Shown piece by piece: positions 45,614-55,622 of a stretch of DNA of 64,000 bases. Positions within the stretch are counted from its first letter, which is position 1, and each line of letters begins with the position of its first letter. The stretch lies in the NCBI GenBank assembly GCA_963786295.1, contig CAWAYV010000006.1:124001-188000 (forward strand). The letters are read 5' to 3'. The position numbers and the translations under genes are program-made. This DNA is from JACCZX01 sp963786295. GTDB lineage: Bacteria; Pseudomonadota; Gammaproteobacteria; Burkholderiales; Burkholderiaceae_F. The notes under the pieces are model-generated. The model was not told where the DNA came from. It worked only from the letters and a program-made list of their open reading frames with translations, and did no database searches.

Positions 45614-48499
45614 ATGATTGACGTTCAGCGGACGCAGCGCGTATCGCGCTTCAGCGTTGGTTTGGTGGCGATTTTAGGGGCGATACTGCTGTCGTCGTGC
45701 GCCATAACGCAGCTGGTAAGCAGCGATTCGCAAAGCGCTGCAGCGGCTGCTACTGCCGCTTCCGCGATGCCGGCAGCGACAGCGCCTGCCCCGTCGGCGA
45801 CCGCTCCCGCCGCGCCGACGGCAACTCCAGCGCCGATTGGCCGCCCCGTGGCGGCGCCCGCTGCGGCTCCCGCCGCGACGCCTCCGGCGGCAGGAGCGCC
45901 ACGGCCGTTTGCCGAGGTCATCAAGGACGCGAAGCAAGTTCCCGGCTTTCTTCCGATCTGGCAGAAGGACGATCGCACCTGGATCGAAATCGCACCGGAG
46001 ATGCTCGACAAGCCGTTTTTCTTGTCGATCAACATGACCGCGGCATCGGTGAGCGCGGACTTTTCGCCGGTCTGATGGGCTCGTGGTACGCAACTGGCGG
46101 CGAATACGTCGGGCAGTTTCGCAAGGCGGCCGGCAACGTTCACTTGCTGGCGAAGAACACGACGTTTATCGCGCGCCCAGGTTCGCCGGAAGAGCGCTCG
46201 GTCAAGAACAGCTTTTCGGACAGCCTGCTCGGATCAGCGCCGATCGCGAGCGCGCCGCACCCGGAGCGCAAATCGATCCTGATCGATGCCAACGCGCTGC
46301 TGATGACCGACATGCCGCGCGCGTCGTATGTGATCGAGCGCGCATATCGCAACTCGTTTTCGTTCGACGCGCGCAATTCATTTATCCAGTCGGCCAAGGC
46401 GAATGCCGAGCGAACGGTGTTCGACGTTACCGCGCATTACGCGCAGCCGCGCATACCCGTTCCCGCGCCGCCGCCGCCAACGCCTGGCGCGACGCCGCCG
46501 CCGTTCTATCCGCCGCCGATCGTGCTGGAAGACCCTCGCAGCCTGTTCCTCGGCTTCCTGTACACGTTTACCAAGCTGCCGGAAAATCCGATGCGGCCAC
46601 GACTGGCCGATTCGCGCATCGGGCACTTCGGCACCGCGAAGGTCAACTTCAGCGACGACTCGAAGTTCCTGCCGGTGCGCTGGTACGTGCAGCGCTGGCG
46701 GATGGAGAAGAAGGATCCGAACGCCGATGTTTCGGAGCCGGTCAAGCCGATCACGTTCTATCTGGGCAACGAGATTCCGGAAAAGTATCGCGAGCCGATC
46801 CGGCAAGGGCATTCTCGAGTGGAACAAGGGCTTCGAGCGCATCGGCTTCAAGGACGCGATCGTCGTCAAGCAGCAGCCGGACGACGCCGACTACGACCTC
46901 GGCGAGACGCAGTACTCATCCGTGCGCTGGATGGCGACCGCAACGCCGTCGTTCGGCGCGATCGGCCCTTCGCAGGTCGATCCGCGCACCGGCGAAATTC
47001 TGGACGCCGACATCGGCTGGGATGCCAGTCAGGTGCGCAATATTCGCGCGCTGAAAAGCGAAGGCGTGGTGACGTACACGCCGATGTATGACGCGGTGTC
47101 GGGCGAGCTCAAGCCGCGCGAGCGGTGCCGACGGCCACACGCACAGCCGCTTTTGCAATCACATCGAACACGCTTCGCGCGAAATGGGATTTGCGATGTC
47201 GCTGCTTGAGGCGCGCGGCGAGCTCGATCCCGACAGCCCCGAAGCCGACAAGCTGGTATTCGACTTCCTGAAAGATGTGACGATGCACGAGGTCGGCCAC
47301 ACGCTCGGGCTGCGCCACAACTTCCGCGCGTCGACCGCCGTGAACCAGCAGCAGATTGCCGACAAGGCGTATGCCGAGAAAAACGGATTGACCGGCTCCG
47401 TGATGGAGTACACGCCGGTGAATATCGCGCTGAAGGGTGAAAAGCAGGGTGCGTACTTCACGCCGACTCTCGGCGCGTACGACTACTGGGCGATCGAGTA
47501 CGCCTACAAGCCGTTTTGCGCCGAGCAGGAGGGTGCAGAGCTGGCCAAAATCGCCGCGCGCGCCAGCGACCCACAGCTTGCGTTTGCGACCGACGAGGAT
47601 ATCGGCGTTGCGATTGATCCGATGGTCAATCAGAGCGACCTCGGCAGCGATCCGCTCGCGTTTTTCAAGCGCCGCATGAAGCTGTCGCAGGAACTATGGC
47701 AGCGTCTTGAGCAGCGGCAGCTGTGCGAGCGGTGAAAGCTATTCGGTGCTGCGCCGCCGCTTCCTGACCGGCTTTACGCAGATGGGCTACGCGATGGGCA
47801 CCGCGGCCAAGTACGTCGGTGGCTCCGAGCTGGTCAACGACTATGCGGGCACCTCACGCTTGCCGGTGACGCCGATCGACGCCGCCAAGCAGCGCGAAGC
47901 GATTGACGCTGATTGCCGATGGTCTGCTGCGCAGCGACAGCTTCAAGGTATCGCCGGAGTTTCTGCGCAAGCTGGTGACCGAACGGCTCGAACGCGATTC
48001 TCAATACTTCTGAGCAACTATGTCGCGGCCGGGTCGCCGTACGAGCTGAATCTTGCCGGAGCGCGTGTTGACCGTGCAGCGCGATGTGCTGAATCGACTG
48101 ATGAGCCCGGTCGTCGCGCGCCGCGTCGTCGAAAACGGCGGGCGCGGTGCCGGTCAGCGTGCGAAAAACGCCGAACCGTTTACGCTCTCCGAGTTGTATG
48201 GAACGGTGCAGCGCTCGATTTGGGAGGAAGCGCGTATCGGTGCCGACAGTGACGTGATGCGCCGCAATTTGCAGCGCGAGCACCTGCGGCGGCTGACTTC
48301 GGCACTGCTCGGTTCATCGGGCAGCTACCCAGCTGATGCGCGCGCGCTGTTGCGGCGTGACGCACGTCAGTTGCGCGACTGGCTCGCGAGCGCTTCGAAC
48401 AAGGCCGGTTTGAGCGCCGAGACGCGTGCGCACTACGCCGAAGCGTCTGAGACGCTGACTGAAGCGCTGAAAGCGCCGATGATCCGCATGGGAGTGTGA
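45614..48499 (+). CDS. Large zinc metalloprotease lipoprotein (HExxHxxGxxH, DUF5117/DUF4953-like), frameshifted
   Basis: A 962-codon span reading as one protein with frame changes near 46065, 46805, 47130, 47735, 47905, 48000 and 48060. It has an SD AGGGGAG at 45601-45607, six bases before the ATG. The signal peptide LVAILGAILLSSC has a lipobox (LSSC), followed by an Ala/Pro/Thr-rich linker (about residues 40-95). The body starts FAEVIKDAKQVPGFLPIWQK and contains RTWIEIAPEMLDKPFF. The catalytic site is VTMHEVGHTLGLRHNFRAS, a full metzincin-type HExxHxxGxxH, followed by GSVMEYTPVNIAL, where the Met-turn would lie. These are features I associate with DUF4953 zinc proteases. It is probably anchored in the outer membrane facing the periplasm; substrates are unknown. 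Confidence 0.82.
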
Positions 48500-48500
48500 T

Positions 48501-49556
48501 CTGGCAAAACGGGCGTCGGCTTCGAAGAAGGTTTTAAGGTTTGCTGCCGACGCCAGCAACGCCGAACTGTCGAATGTAACGGGCGCGCTCGACGCCAATC
48601 TGCGACAGATTGAGACCGAGCTCGATGTCTCGATCGCGCGGCGGGGCCATCAGTTTCGCATCGAAGGCGCTTCCGAGAATGCGCAGGCGGCCATTGCGGT
48701 GCTCGATTTTTTTCTCGAGCGCGCGCGCAAGACGCAACGCACGATCTCGGTCGACGACATTCAGCTCTATTTCGTCGAACTGCGCGGCCGGCGCGACGCT
48801 CCGCGTGATGCCGGCGACGATTCGGCGTTACCGCAGCTGCACACGCGGCGCCCCGATCTACGCGGCCGTACGCCACGCCAACGCGACTACATCGAAGCCA
48901 TCCTGGCGCACGACATTACGATCGGTATCGGGCCCGCGGGCACCGGAAAGACCTATCTTGCGGTCGCCGCCGCGGTCGATGCATTGGAGCGCGACGTCGT
49001 CAAACGCATTGTGTTGACCCGGCCCGCGGTAGAGGCGGGCGAGCGCCTTGGGTTCTTGCCGGGCGATCTCGCGCAGAAAGTCGACCCGTACCTGCGGCCG
49101 CTGTACGACGCATTGTTCGATCTGCTTGGCTTTGACAAGACGCAGCGGCTGCTGGAACGGCAAACGATCGAGATCGCACCGCTCGCGTACATGCGCGGCC
49201 GCACGCTGAACCACTCGTTTGTGATCCTCGATGAAGCGCAGAACACGACGCGCGAGCAAATGAAGATGTTGCTGACACGTATCGGCTTTGGCTCGAAGGC
49301 GGTGGTGACCGGCGACGTGACGCAGATGGATTTGCCGCGCGGCACGACCAGCGGGCTGATCGAGGCGCAGCACGTGTTAGCCGAGGTGCGCGGCATCGCG
49401 TTTACGTACTTCACGGCGGCCGACGTCGTGCGGCATCCGCTGGTGGGCCGCATCGTCGAAGCCTATGAAGCCGCCGAAGAACGTGCCCAAGCGGCCGAGG
49501 CCGCGCGACCGGTAGCGGCGCTGGTGGCAGACACCGCGCGCCGCCGCGCGAGTTGA
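48501..49556 (+). CDS. phoH: PhoH-family ATPase (YbeZ)
   Basis: RNA-associated P-loop ATPase that works with YbeY in rRNA and RNA quality control. Family similarity begins at about 48530 (KKVLRFAADASNAELSN), and the first ATG/GTG/TTG in frame is only at 48699. Either CTG 48501, preceded by GGAG at 48491-48494, is the start, or a base is missing there. The N-terminal KH-like part (DANLRQIETELDVSIARRG) is followed by TPRQRDYIEAILAHDITIGI, Walker A GPAGTGKTYLAVAAAV, and RIVLTRPAVEAGERLGFLPG. Walker B NHSFVILDEAQNTTREQMKM and KAVVTGDVTQMDLPRG complete the domain. The end overlaps the ybeY start. Confidence 0.92.
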   Translation: MAKRASASKKVLRFAADASNAELSNVTGALDANLRQIETELDVSIARRGHQFRIEGASENAQAAIAVLDFFLERARKTQRTISVDDIQLYFVELRGRRDAPRDAGDDSALPQLHTRRPDLRGRTPRQRDYIEAILAHDITIGIGPAGTGKTYLAVAAAVDALERDVVKRIVLTRPAVEAGERLGFLPGDLAQKVDPYLRPLYDALFDLLGFDKTQRLLERQTIEIAPLAYMRGRTLNHSFVILDEAQNTTREQMKMLLTRIGFGSKAVVTGDVTQMDLPRGTTSGLIEAQHVLAEVRGIAFTYFTAADVVRHPLVGRIVEAYEAAEERAQAAEAARPVAALVADTARRRAS

Positions 49557-50066
49557 TCGGACGGCGGCGCGGATCTTTCTTGCCCGCGCTGACGCTGTCG
49601 ATTCAGGGGCAGGCGAGGTTTGTGGACTTGCCGGCGCGTTCAACACTCGTACGCTGGATCCGTGCTGCGATCGAGCGCGACTCTCAACTTACGCTGCGCT
49701 TCGTCGGAGCGCGCGAGGGCCGGCGGTTGAATCGCGACTATCGCAGAAAGGACTACGCGACCGATGTACTGACGTTCGGCTATTCAGTGGCACCGGTCGT
49801 GCACGCCGATATCGTTATCTGCGTGCCGGTGGTCAAGCGCGAAGCCGGCAGCGCGGCGCAAACCGATTTACGACCATCTGGCGCATCTGATCGTGCACGC
49901 CACGCTGCACGCACACGGATACCACCACGACAGCGTCACTGCCGCGCGAGCTGTCGAGGCGCGTGAACGGAAAATCCTGAAGAACGCTCGGAAAGCGCAC
50001 GCCGTACTGATCGGGTTCGGTCTGGTTATTGTCAAATCAAGGTCGTGTATTCTGAATTTGTCTTAA
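49553..50066 (+). CDS. ybeY: Endoribonuclease YbeY, one frameshift
   Basis: Metal-dependent RNase in 16S rRNA 3' maturation and 70S quality control. About 170 residues from the TTG at 49553. LRFVGAREGRRLNRDYRRKD and YATDVLTFGYSV are the family core. A frame change near 49860 then leads to HLIVHATLHAHGYHH, the zinc-binding HxxxHxxxxxH-type triad. The tail after VEARERKIL (to TAA 50064-50066) is unusual and may include another indel, since YbeY proteins normally end soon after that helix. It is flanked by phoH (overlapping) and corC (43 bp), the usual order. Confidence 0.85.
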
Positions 50067-50109
50067 CCGCCAGGAGGGCGGCCGGCGCGCCGATAGCCTT
50101 CCGCTCCGC

Positions 50110-51009
50110 ATGTCAGAACCTCCGCCTAGTCGTCCCTTAACCTCGCACAAACATAGGTCCCTGTTCGAACGCTTAAGCGCATTCATTTTCCGCGAACCCG
50201 GGAATCGGGAAGAGCTGCTGCAGGCGCTGCATGATGCTCACGACCGCGACCTGCTCGACGCGGACGCGCTGTCGATGATCGAAGGCGTGCTGCAGGTCTC
50301 TGAACTGCGAGCGCGCGATTTGATGATTCCGCGGTCGCAAATGGACGTCATCGACATTGCCGAGACACCGCAAACGTGGATTCCGTTTGTTATCCGCACC
50401 GCGCATTCGCGCTTCCCGGTAATCGAAGGCAGCCGCGATCAGGTCATCGGGATCTTGTTGGCCAAAGACCTGCTGCGCTATTACACCGAAGCTGATTTCG
50501 ATTTGCGCGCGAGCTTGCGACCGGCCGTTTTCATTCCGGAGAGCAAGCCGCTGAACGTGCTGCTGCGCGACTTTCGCGCCCGTCGCCACCATATGGCGAT
50601 TGTGGTCGACGAGTATGGCGGTATCGCAGGACTGATCACGATCGAAGACGTGCTCGAACAGATCGTCGGCGAGATTGAAGACGAATACGACCTGGATGAA
50701 AGCGATGGTGCGATCGTCACCGAAGGCGAAGGACGCTATCGCGTCAACGCGCTGACCGAAATCGGGCAATTCAACGCCAAGTTTGACACTGCACTGTCAG
50801 ATTCGGCGTTCGACACGATCGGCGGGTTGTTGACCGAGCGGCTGGGCCATGTGCCCAAGCGCGGCGATGTGGTCGAGCTCGACGACCTGCGTTTTGAAGT
50901 GATGCGCGCAGACGCGCGCCGCCCGCATCTTTTCCTGGTGACCCGACTGCCCAAGAAAACGGTGGTCGAAGAGTTTGCCGATAACGACGAGCAGCGGCAT
51001 CCGGCTTAG
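50110..51009 (+). CDS. corC: CBS-domain protein CorC/YbeX (magnesium and cobalt efflux)
   Basis: 299 residues, intact, no membrane segments. The N-terminal DADALSMIEGVLQVSELRAR helix region leads into two CBS repeats (RDLMIPRSQMDVIDI to LLAKDLLRYY, and RPAVFIPESKPLNVLLRDF to YGGIAGLITIEDVLEQIVGE). The C-terminal CorC_HlyC domain (RYRVNALTEIGQFNAKFDT, FDTIGGLLTERLGHVPKRGD) follows. It belongs to the phoH-ybeY-corC-lnt operon. Involvement in Mg2+ homeostasis and ribosome function is known for the family; nothing here departs from it. Confidence 0.95.
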   Translation: MSEPPPSRPLTSHKHRSLFERLSAFIFREPGNREELLQALHDAHDRDLLDADALSMIEGVLQVSELRARDLMIPRSQMDVIDIAETPQTWIPFVIRTAHSRFPVIEGSRDQVIGILLAKDLLRYYTEADFDLRASLRPAVFIPESKPLNVLLRDFRARRHHMAIVVDEYGGIAGLITIEDVLEQIVGEIEDEYDLDESDGAIVTEGEGRYRVNALTEIGQFNAKFDTALSDSAFDTIGGLLTERLGHVPKRGDVVELDDLRFEVMRADARRPHLFLVTRLPKKTVVEEFADNDEQRHPA

Positions 51010-51069
51010 TCGCCGACTCGACGCGGCGTGAGCAGCCACCATGCTGCGCCTCCGGCGGTCTGATTGGAC

Positions 51070-52575
51070 ATGAATACCCGTCCCCTGTGGCCGCTTTACG
51101 CGTTGCTCGCCGGGGCAATTCACGCGTGCTCGTTTGCGCCGTGGAATCTGCCGTGGCTACAGGTGCTGGCATTAGCCGCGCTTTTCGCGCTCAGCACGCG
51201 AGCGACGTCGGCGAGAAGCGCGGCCGTGCTCGGTTTCGCATTCGGGATGGGCTGGTTCGGTGTCGGCGTCTCATGGGTGTACGTCAGCATGCACGTCTAT
51301 GGGCTGATGCCAGCGGTCTTGGCGGCAGCCGCGACGGCGGCCTTCTGTGCCTACCTCGCCGTTTATCCGGCACTGGCACTCGGCTTGGCGCACAGGCTTT
51401 TTTCGGAAACGTTCGCGCGGCTAGCTCTCGGTCTGCCCGCGTTATGGATGATCACCGAATGGCTGCGCGGCTCGGTCTTCACCGGCTTTCCGTGGCTCGC
51501 GAGCGGTTATGCGCACACCGATGGTCTGTTGGCAGGATGGGCGCCGACGCTCGGCATGTACGGCATCACGCTGGCGGCGGCGTTGCTCGCCGGAGCTTTG
51601 AGCTTGTTAGCGCTGCACAAGCAAGAACATCGGGCGCGCCGTTACGGTTGGATCGCGGCGGTGTTTGTGTTGGTCGTCGGCGGTGGATGGTTCGGTCGAA
51701 CCCAGTCTTGGACGAAGCCGGTAGGCGCATCGATCAGCGTGCGGTTGGTACAGGCGAACGTGCCGCAGAATCTGAAATTTGAGCCGAACGGAATTGCGCG
51801 CGCGTTCACCGATCATTGGGAGCTGATGCAAGGCCCGCGCGTCGACCTAGTAGCGCTGCCCGAATCGATTTATCCGGTGCCGATGCAACACGTGCCGCCG
51901 TCGCATCTGCAGGCGTTTCGCGACTATGCGCGCACCCATCAAACGGCGGTGATCTTCGGTGTTTTCCTTGAGGAGCCGCCTGGCCACTATTTCAACAGCG
52001 CTGTGGGCTATGCACCGGAAGATGCCCGTTTGCGCAGCTATAGCAAGCGCCACTTGGTGCCGTTCGGTGAATTCATTCCGCCGGGATTTCGCTGGTTTGT
52101 CGATCTGATGAAGATGCCGATCGGCGATCAGCAGCGTGGCGCGACAGCGCAGCCGCTCGCTTTGGCTGGCCAGCAGGTCGCCGTCAACATCTGCTACGAG
52201 GATTTGTTCGGCGCCGAGATCATCGATGCATGGCATACATCCGGACCAGCGCCGACGCTGATGCTGAACATCTCCAACCTTGCCTGGTTTAACGATTCGC
52301 TCGCGCTGCCGCAGCATTTGCAAATCTCACGCATGCGCGTGCTCGAAACTCAGCATCCGATGTTGCGCGCGACGAATACCGGGGCGACCGCGATCATCGA
52401 CGCGCGCGGCGAGGTCGCAGCGCAGCTTCCTTATCTGACGGCCGGCGCGCTGAACGGCCAAGTGCAAGGCTACGAGGGAGCAACGCCGTTTATCCGCTAC
52501 GGAAACTGGCCCGCGCTGCTGTTGGCCGGGCTGCTCCTGCTGGCAGCGCTTTTCTTTAGACGCAGGCATCGTTGA
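51070..52575 (+). CDS. lnt: Apolipoprotein N-acyltransferase
   Basis: Adds the third acyl chain to lipoproteins at the inner membrane. 501 residues from ATG 51070 (TTG 51064 is two codons earlier). Six hydrophobic helices (ALLAGAIHACSFAPWNLPWL onward, with a seventh at the C-terminus) surround a periplasmic nitrilase domain. The catalytic triad is visible: Glu in VALPESIYPVP, Lys in YSKRHLVPFGEFIPP and Cys in VNICYEDLFG. NISNLAWFNDSLALPQHLQI and ATNTGATAIID are also characteristic. The frame is intact. It lies downstream of corC and upstream of glyQ. Confidence 0.96.
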   Translation: MNTRPLWPLYALLAGAIHACSFAPWNLPWLQVLALAALFALSTRATSARSAAVLGFAFGMGWFGVGVSWVYVSMHVYGLMPAVLAAAATAAFCAYLAVYPALALGLAHRLFSETFARLALGLPALWMITEWLRGSVFTGFPWLASGYAHTDGLLAGWAPTLGMYGITLAAALLAGALSLLALHKQEHRARRYGWIAAVFVLVVGGGWFGRTQSWTKPVGASISVRLVQANVPQNLKFEPNGIARAFTDHWELMQGPRVDLVALPESIYPVPMQHVPPSHLQAFRDYARTHQTAVIFGVFLEEPPGHYFNSAVGYAPEDARLRSYSKRHLVPFGEFIPPGFRWFVDLMKMPIGDQQRGATAQPLALAGQQVAVNICYEDLFGAEIIDAWHTSGPAPTLMLNISNLAWFNDSLALPQHLQISRMRVLETQHPMLRATNTGATAIIDARGEVAAQLPYLTAGALNGQVQGYEGATPFIRYGNWPALLLAGLLLLAALFFRRRHR

Positions 52576-52602
52576 CCGGGCGATCCGTACAATCGTCGCG
52601 CA

Positions 52603-53520
52603 ATGATGACGTTCCAAGAAGTTATTTTGCGGCTGCAGGAGTACTGGGCCGAGCAAGGCTGCGCGTTGCTGCAGCCGCTCGACCTCGAAGTCGGCGCCGG
52701 CACCTCGCATCCAGCGACGTTTCTGCGTGCGATCGGTCCTGAACCGTGGCGTGCGGCATACGTGCAGCCGTCGCGGCGGCCAAAGGATGCGCGCTATGGC
52801 GAAAATCCGAATCGATTGCATCAGCATCATCAATATCAGGTCGTTCTCAAACCGTCGCCGACCGAAATCCTCGATATCTATCTCGGTTCGCTCGTAGCGC
52901 TGGGTATCGATCCGCTGGTCAACGATATCCGCTTCGTCGAAGACAACTGGGAGAACCCGACACTGGGCGCGTGGGGGCTTGGGTGGGAAGTGTGGATGAA
53001 CGGCATGGAGATCACGCAGTTCACTTACTTCCAGCAGGTTGGCGGGCTCGAATGCAAGCCGATCACCGGGGAGATCACATACGGCATCGAGCGGCTGGCG
53101 ATGTATCTGCAGAATGTCGACAACGTTTTTGACTTGATTTACACGACGTGGCGCGATCGTGGCATCGATAGGCAGTTGAAATACGGCGACGTCTTTCATC
53201 AGAACGAGGTCGAGCAGAGCCGCTACAACTTCGAAGCGAGTGAGCCGCAGGTGTTACTAGCGCAGTTCAATCTGTTCGAGGCCGAAGCGAAGCGGCTGAT
53301 GGACGCCGAGCTCGCACTGCCGGCCTACGAAATGGTGTTGAAGTGCGGCCATGTGTTCAATCTGCTCGATGCACGCGGCGCGATCAGCGTGACCGAGCGC
53401 GCCGGATACATCGGCCGCATCAGAACGCTGTCACGCTTGGTCGCGAAGAGCTATTACGATTCGCGCGAGCGCCTCGGTTTTCCAATGGTGCGCGAGTCCT
53501 CAATCGAGGAGCCGGCGTGA
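52603..53520 (+). CDS. glyQ: Glycine-tRNA ligase alpha subunit
   Basis: Catalytic subunit of the heterotetrameric bacterial GlyRS. 305 residues, intact: MTFQEVILRLQEYWAEQGCA, QPLDLEVGAGTSHPATFLRA, VQPSRRPKDARYGENPNRL, HHQYQVVLKPSP, FVEDNWENPTLGAWGLGWEV, EITQFTYFQQVGG, and ITGEITYGIERLAMYLQ carrying the class II motif 3 arginine. It is followed by glyS with a GTGA start/stop overlap, so subunit levels are coupled. Confidence 0.97.
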   Translation: MMTFQEVILRLQEYWAEQGCALLQPLDLEVGAGTSHPATFLRAIGPEPWRAAYVQPSRRPKDARYGENPNRLHQHHQYQVVLKPSPTEILDIYLGSLVALGIDPLVNDIRFVEDNWENPTLGAWGLGWEVWMNGMEITQFTYFQQVGGLECKPITGEITYGIERLAMYLQNVDNVFDLIYTTWRDRGIDRQLKYGDVFHQNEVEQSRYNFEASEPQVLLAQFNLFEAEAKRLMDAELALPAYEMVLKCGHVFNLLDARGAISVTERAGYIGRIRTLSRLVAKSYYDSRERLGFPMVRESSIEEPA

Positions 53521-55616
53521 AGGCGTCGTTGCTCATCGAGATTCAAACCGAGGAGCTACCTCCGAAGGCGCTGAAGACCCTATGCGGTGCGTTCGCGACC
53601 GGAATTGAAAGCGGGCTGCGCGCGCGTGGCTTCGTGTCTGAGCAAAGCGTCGTAACGGCCTATGGCTCTCCGCGCCGGCTCGCGGTCCACCTGACGAACG
53701 TTGCCAAGAAGTCGGCCGACACGTCGTTTCGCCAGAAGCTTTTGCCGGTTGCGATCGGTCTGGACTCGCGAGGCAAGGCGACGGCGGCATTGCAGAAGAA
53801 GCTCGCTGCTCTCGGCATCGAAGCTGACGTCAAGAGGCTGAAGCGCGAAAGCGATGGCAAGCAGGAAGTACTGATCTACGAAGGAGAAAAGCCAGGCGAA
53901 TTGCTGATCTCCGCGCTGCAGCCGGTGATTGAAGAAACGATTGCCGCTTTGCCGATTCCGAAGATGATGAGCTACCAGCTAGCCGACGGCGAGACGACGA
54001 CCAGATTCGTGCGGCCCGCGCACCATTTGATCGCGATGCACGGCCATGCGGTCGTTCCTGTGCACGCACTCGGCTTGCAGGCGGGAACCAAGACGCAAGG
54101 GCACCGGTTTCTCGCGCCAGGCACGCTGACAGTGCTGTCGGCCGATATGTATGCCGAGCAGTTGCTGGAAGAAGGGTATGTGATTGCGTCGTTCGACGAG
54201 CGGCGCGCGAAAATCGAATCGCTGCTGCTCGCCGAGGCGGGTAAGCACGATGCGCAACCGGTCGTGCCTGCCGAGCTGCTCGACGAAGTCACCGCATTGG
54301 TCGAGTGGCCGGTCGTGTACGCCTCGAGCTTCGAGCCGGAGTATCTGTCGGTGCCGCCCGAGTGTCTGCTGCTGACGATGCAGCAGAACCAAAGATATTT
54401 TGCGCTGAAAGATCGTGCAGGGAAGCTCACGAATCGCTTTTTGCTGGTGTCGAATATCGACGCGACCGACGGCGGCGACGCAATTCGCGCGGGCAACGCG
54501 CGCGTAGTGCGGGCACGACTGGCCGATGCTAAGTTTTTTTACGACCAGGACCGCAAGCAAACGCTCGAGAGCCGCGTGGCGGGGCTGGCAAATGTCGTCT
54601 ATCACGGCAAGCTGGGCTCGCAGTTGCAGCGCGTGCAGCGTCTCGTCGCGATAGCCTTGGGCATTGCGAGCGAACTCGGTGTCGATACGGACGTCGTCGG
54701 ACGTTCGGCGCGCCTTGCCAAGGCCGACCTGCGTACGTTAATGGTCGGCGAGTTCCCGGAGTTGCAAGGCGTGATGGGCGAGTATTACGCGCTGCACGAC
54801 GGTGAATCCGCCGAGGTAGCAGCAGCGATTCGCCAACACTACTACCCGCGTTTTGCGGACGACGCACTCCCGGATTCGATCATCGGCATCTGTGTTGCGC
54901 TCGCCGACAAGCTCGAAACACTGGTGGGGCTGTTCGGTGTCGGCGAGAAACCCACCGGCGATAAGGATCCGTTCGGGTTGCGCCGGCAGGCGATCGGGAT
55001 CTTGCGCATGCTGATGGAAAAGCAGCCTCGCCACTTCCGTTGATCGATTGGCTAACGCAGAACAGCCGTTCTGCTTTTCCGCCGGGCGTGATAGGTGAAG
55101 CCCGACGACGATGTCGAATTGTTTCTACTTGAAAGATTGCGCGGCTTGTTGCGCGAACAGGGCTACACCGCGCAACGAGGTCGAGTCGGTCATTGCCAGG
55201 GAGCCGGATCGCGCATCGATCAGATGCCGCAGCAATTCGCCGCGGTGCGCGCTTTCATGAAATTGCCTGAAGCCGAAAGTCTGGCTTCCGCGAACAAGCG
55301 CATCGACAACATTCTAAAAAAAGCCGACGGCGTGCCGTCATCGTTCGAGAACGCGCTGTTGTTCGAACCAGCGGAGCGCTCGCTCGGAGACGCGTTCAGT
55401 GCGGTGCGGCCGTGGGCGGAGCAGCTTTACGCCTCGGGTGACTATTCGGCGATGCTCAAGTCGCTGGTGCCGCTAAAGCTTCCGGTTGACCGCTTCTTCG
55501 ACGAAGTGATGGTCAATGTCGACGACGCCAAGCTGCGCGCGAACCGGCTCGGCCTACTCGCGGCGCGTGCGTACGACGATGAATCGAGTGCCGACATCTC
55601 CAAGCTCAGCACTTAG
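53517..55616 (+). CDS. glyS: Glycine-tRNA ligase beta subunit, frameshifted near the middle of the C-terminal part
   Basis: tRNA-binding subunit of GlyRS. The span is exactly 700 codons, the normal length. The first ~508 residues are in one frame from GTG 53517: LLIEIQTEELPPKALKTL, FVRPAHHLIAMHG, LVEWPVVYASSFEPEYLSVP, LLLTMQQNQRYFALKD, GELGVDTDVVGRSARLAKAD-like and GEFPELQGVMGEYYALHDGE. Frame changes near 55035, 55105 and 55170 then lead into the C-terminal anticodon-binding region (AVRAFMKLPEAESLASANKR, PVDRFFDEVMVNVDD), ending TAG 55616. It is essential, so the breaks must be sequence errors. Confidence 0.94.
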
Positions 55617-55622
55617 CGCCCA

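Noticed and set aside
54880..55620. glyS looks truncated at 55043 with a separate 173-residue protein after it
   Set aside because: The following segment is the normal C-terminal part of GlyS, and the joined length is exactly 700 codons; it is one frameshifted gene.
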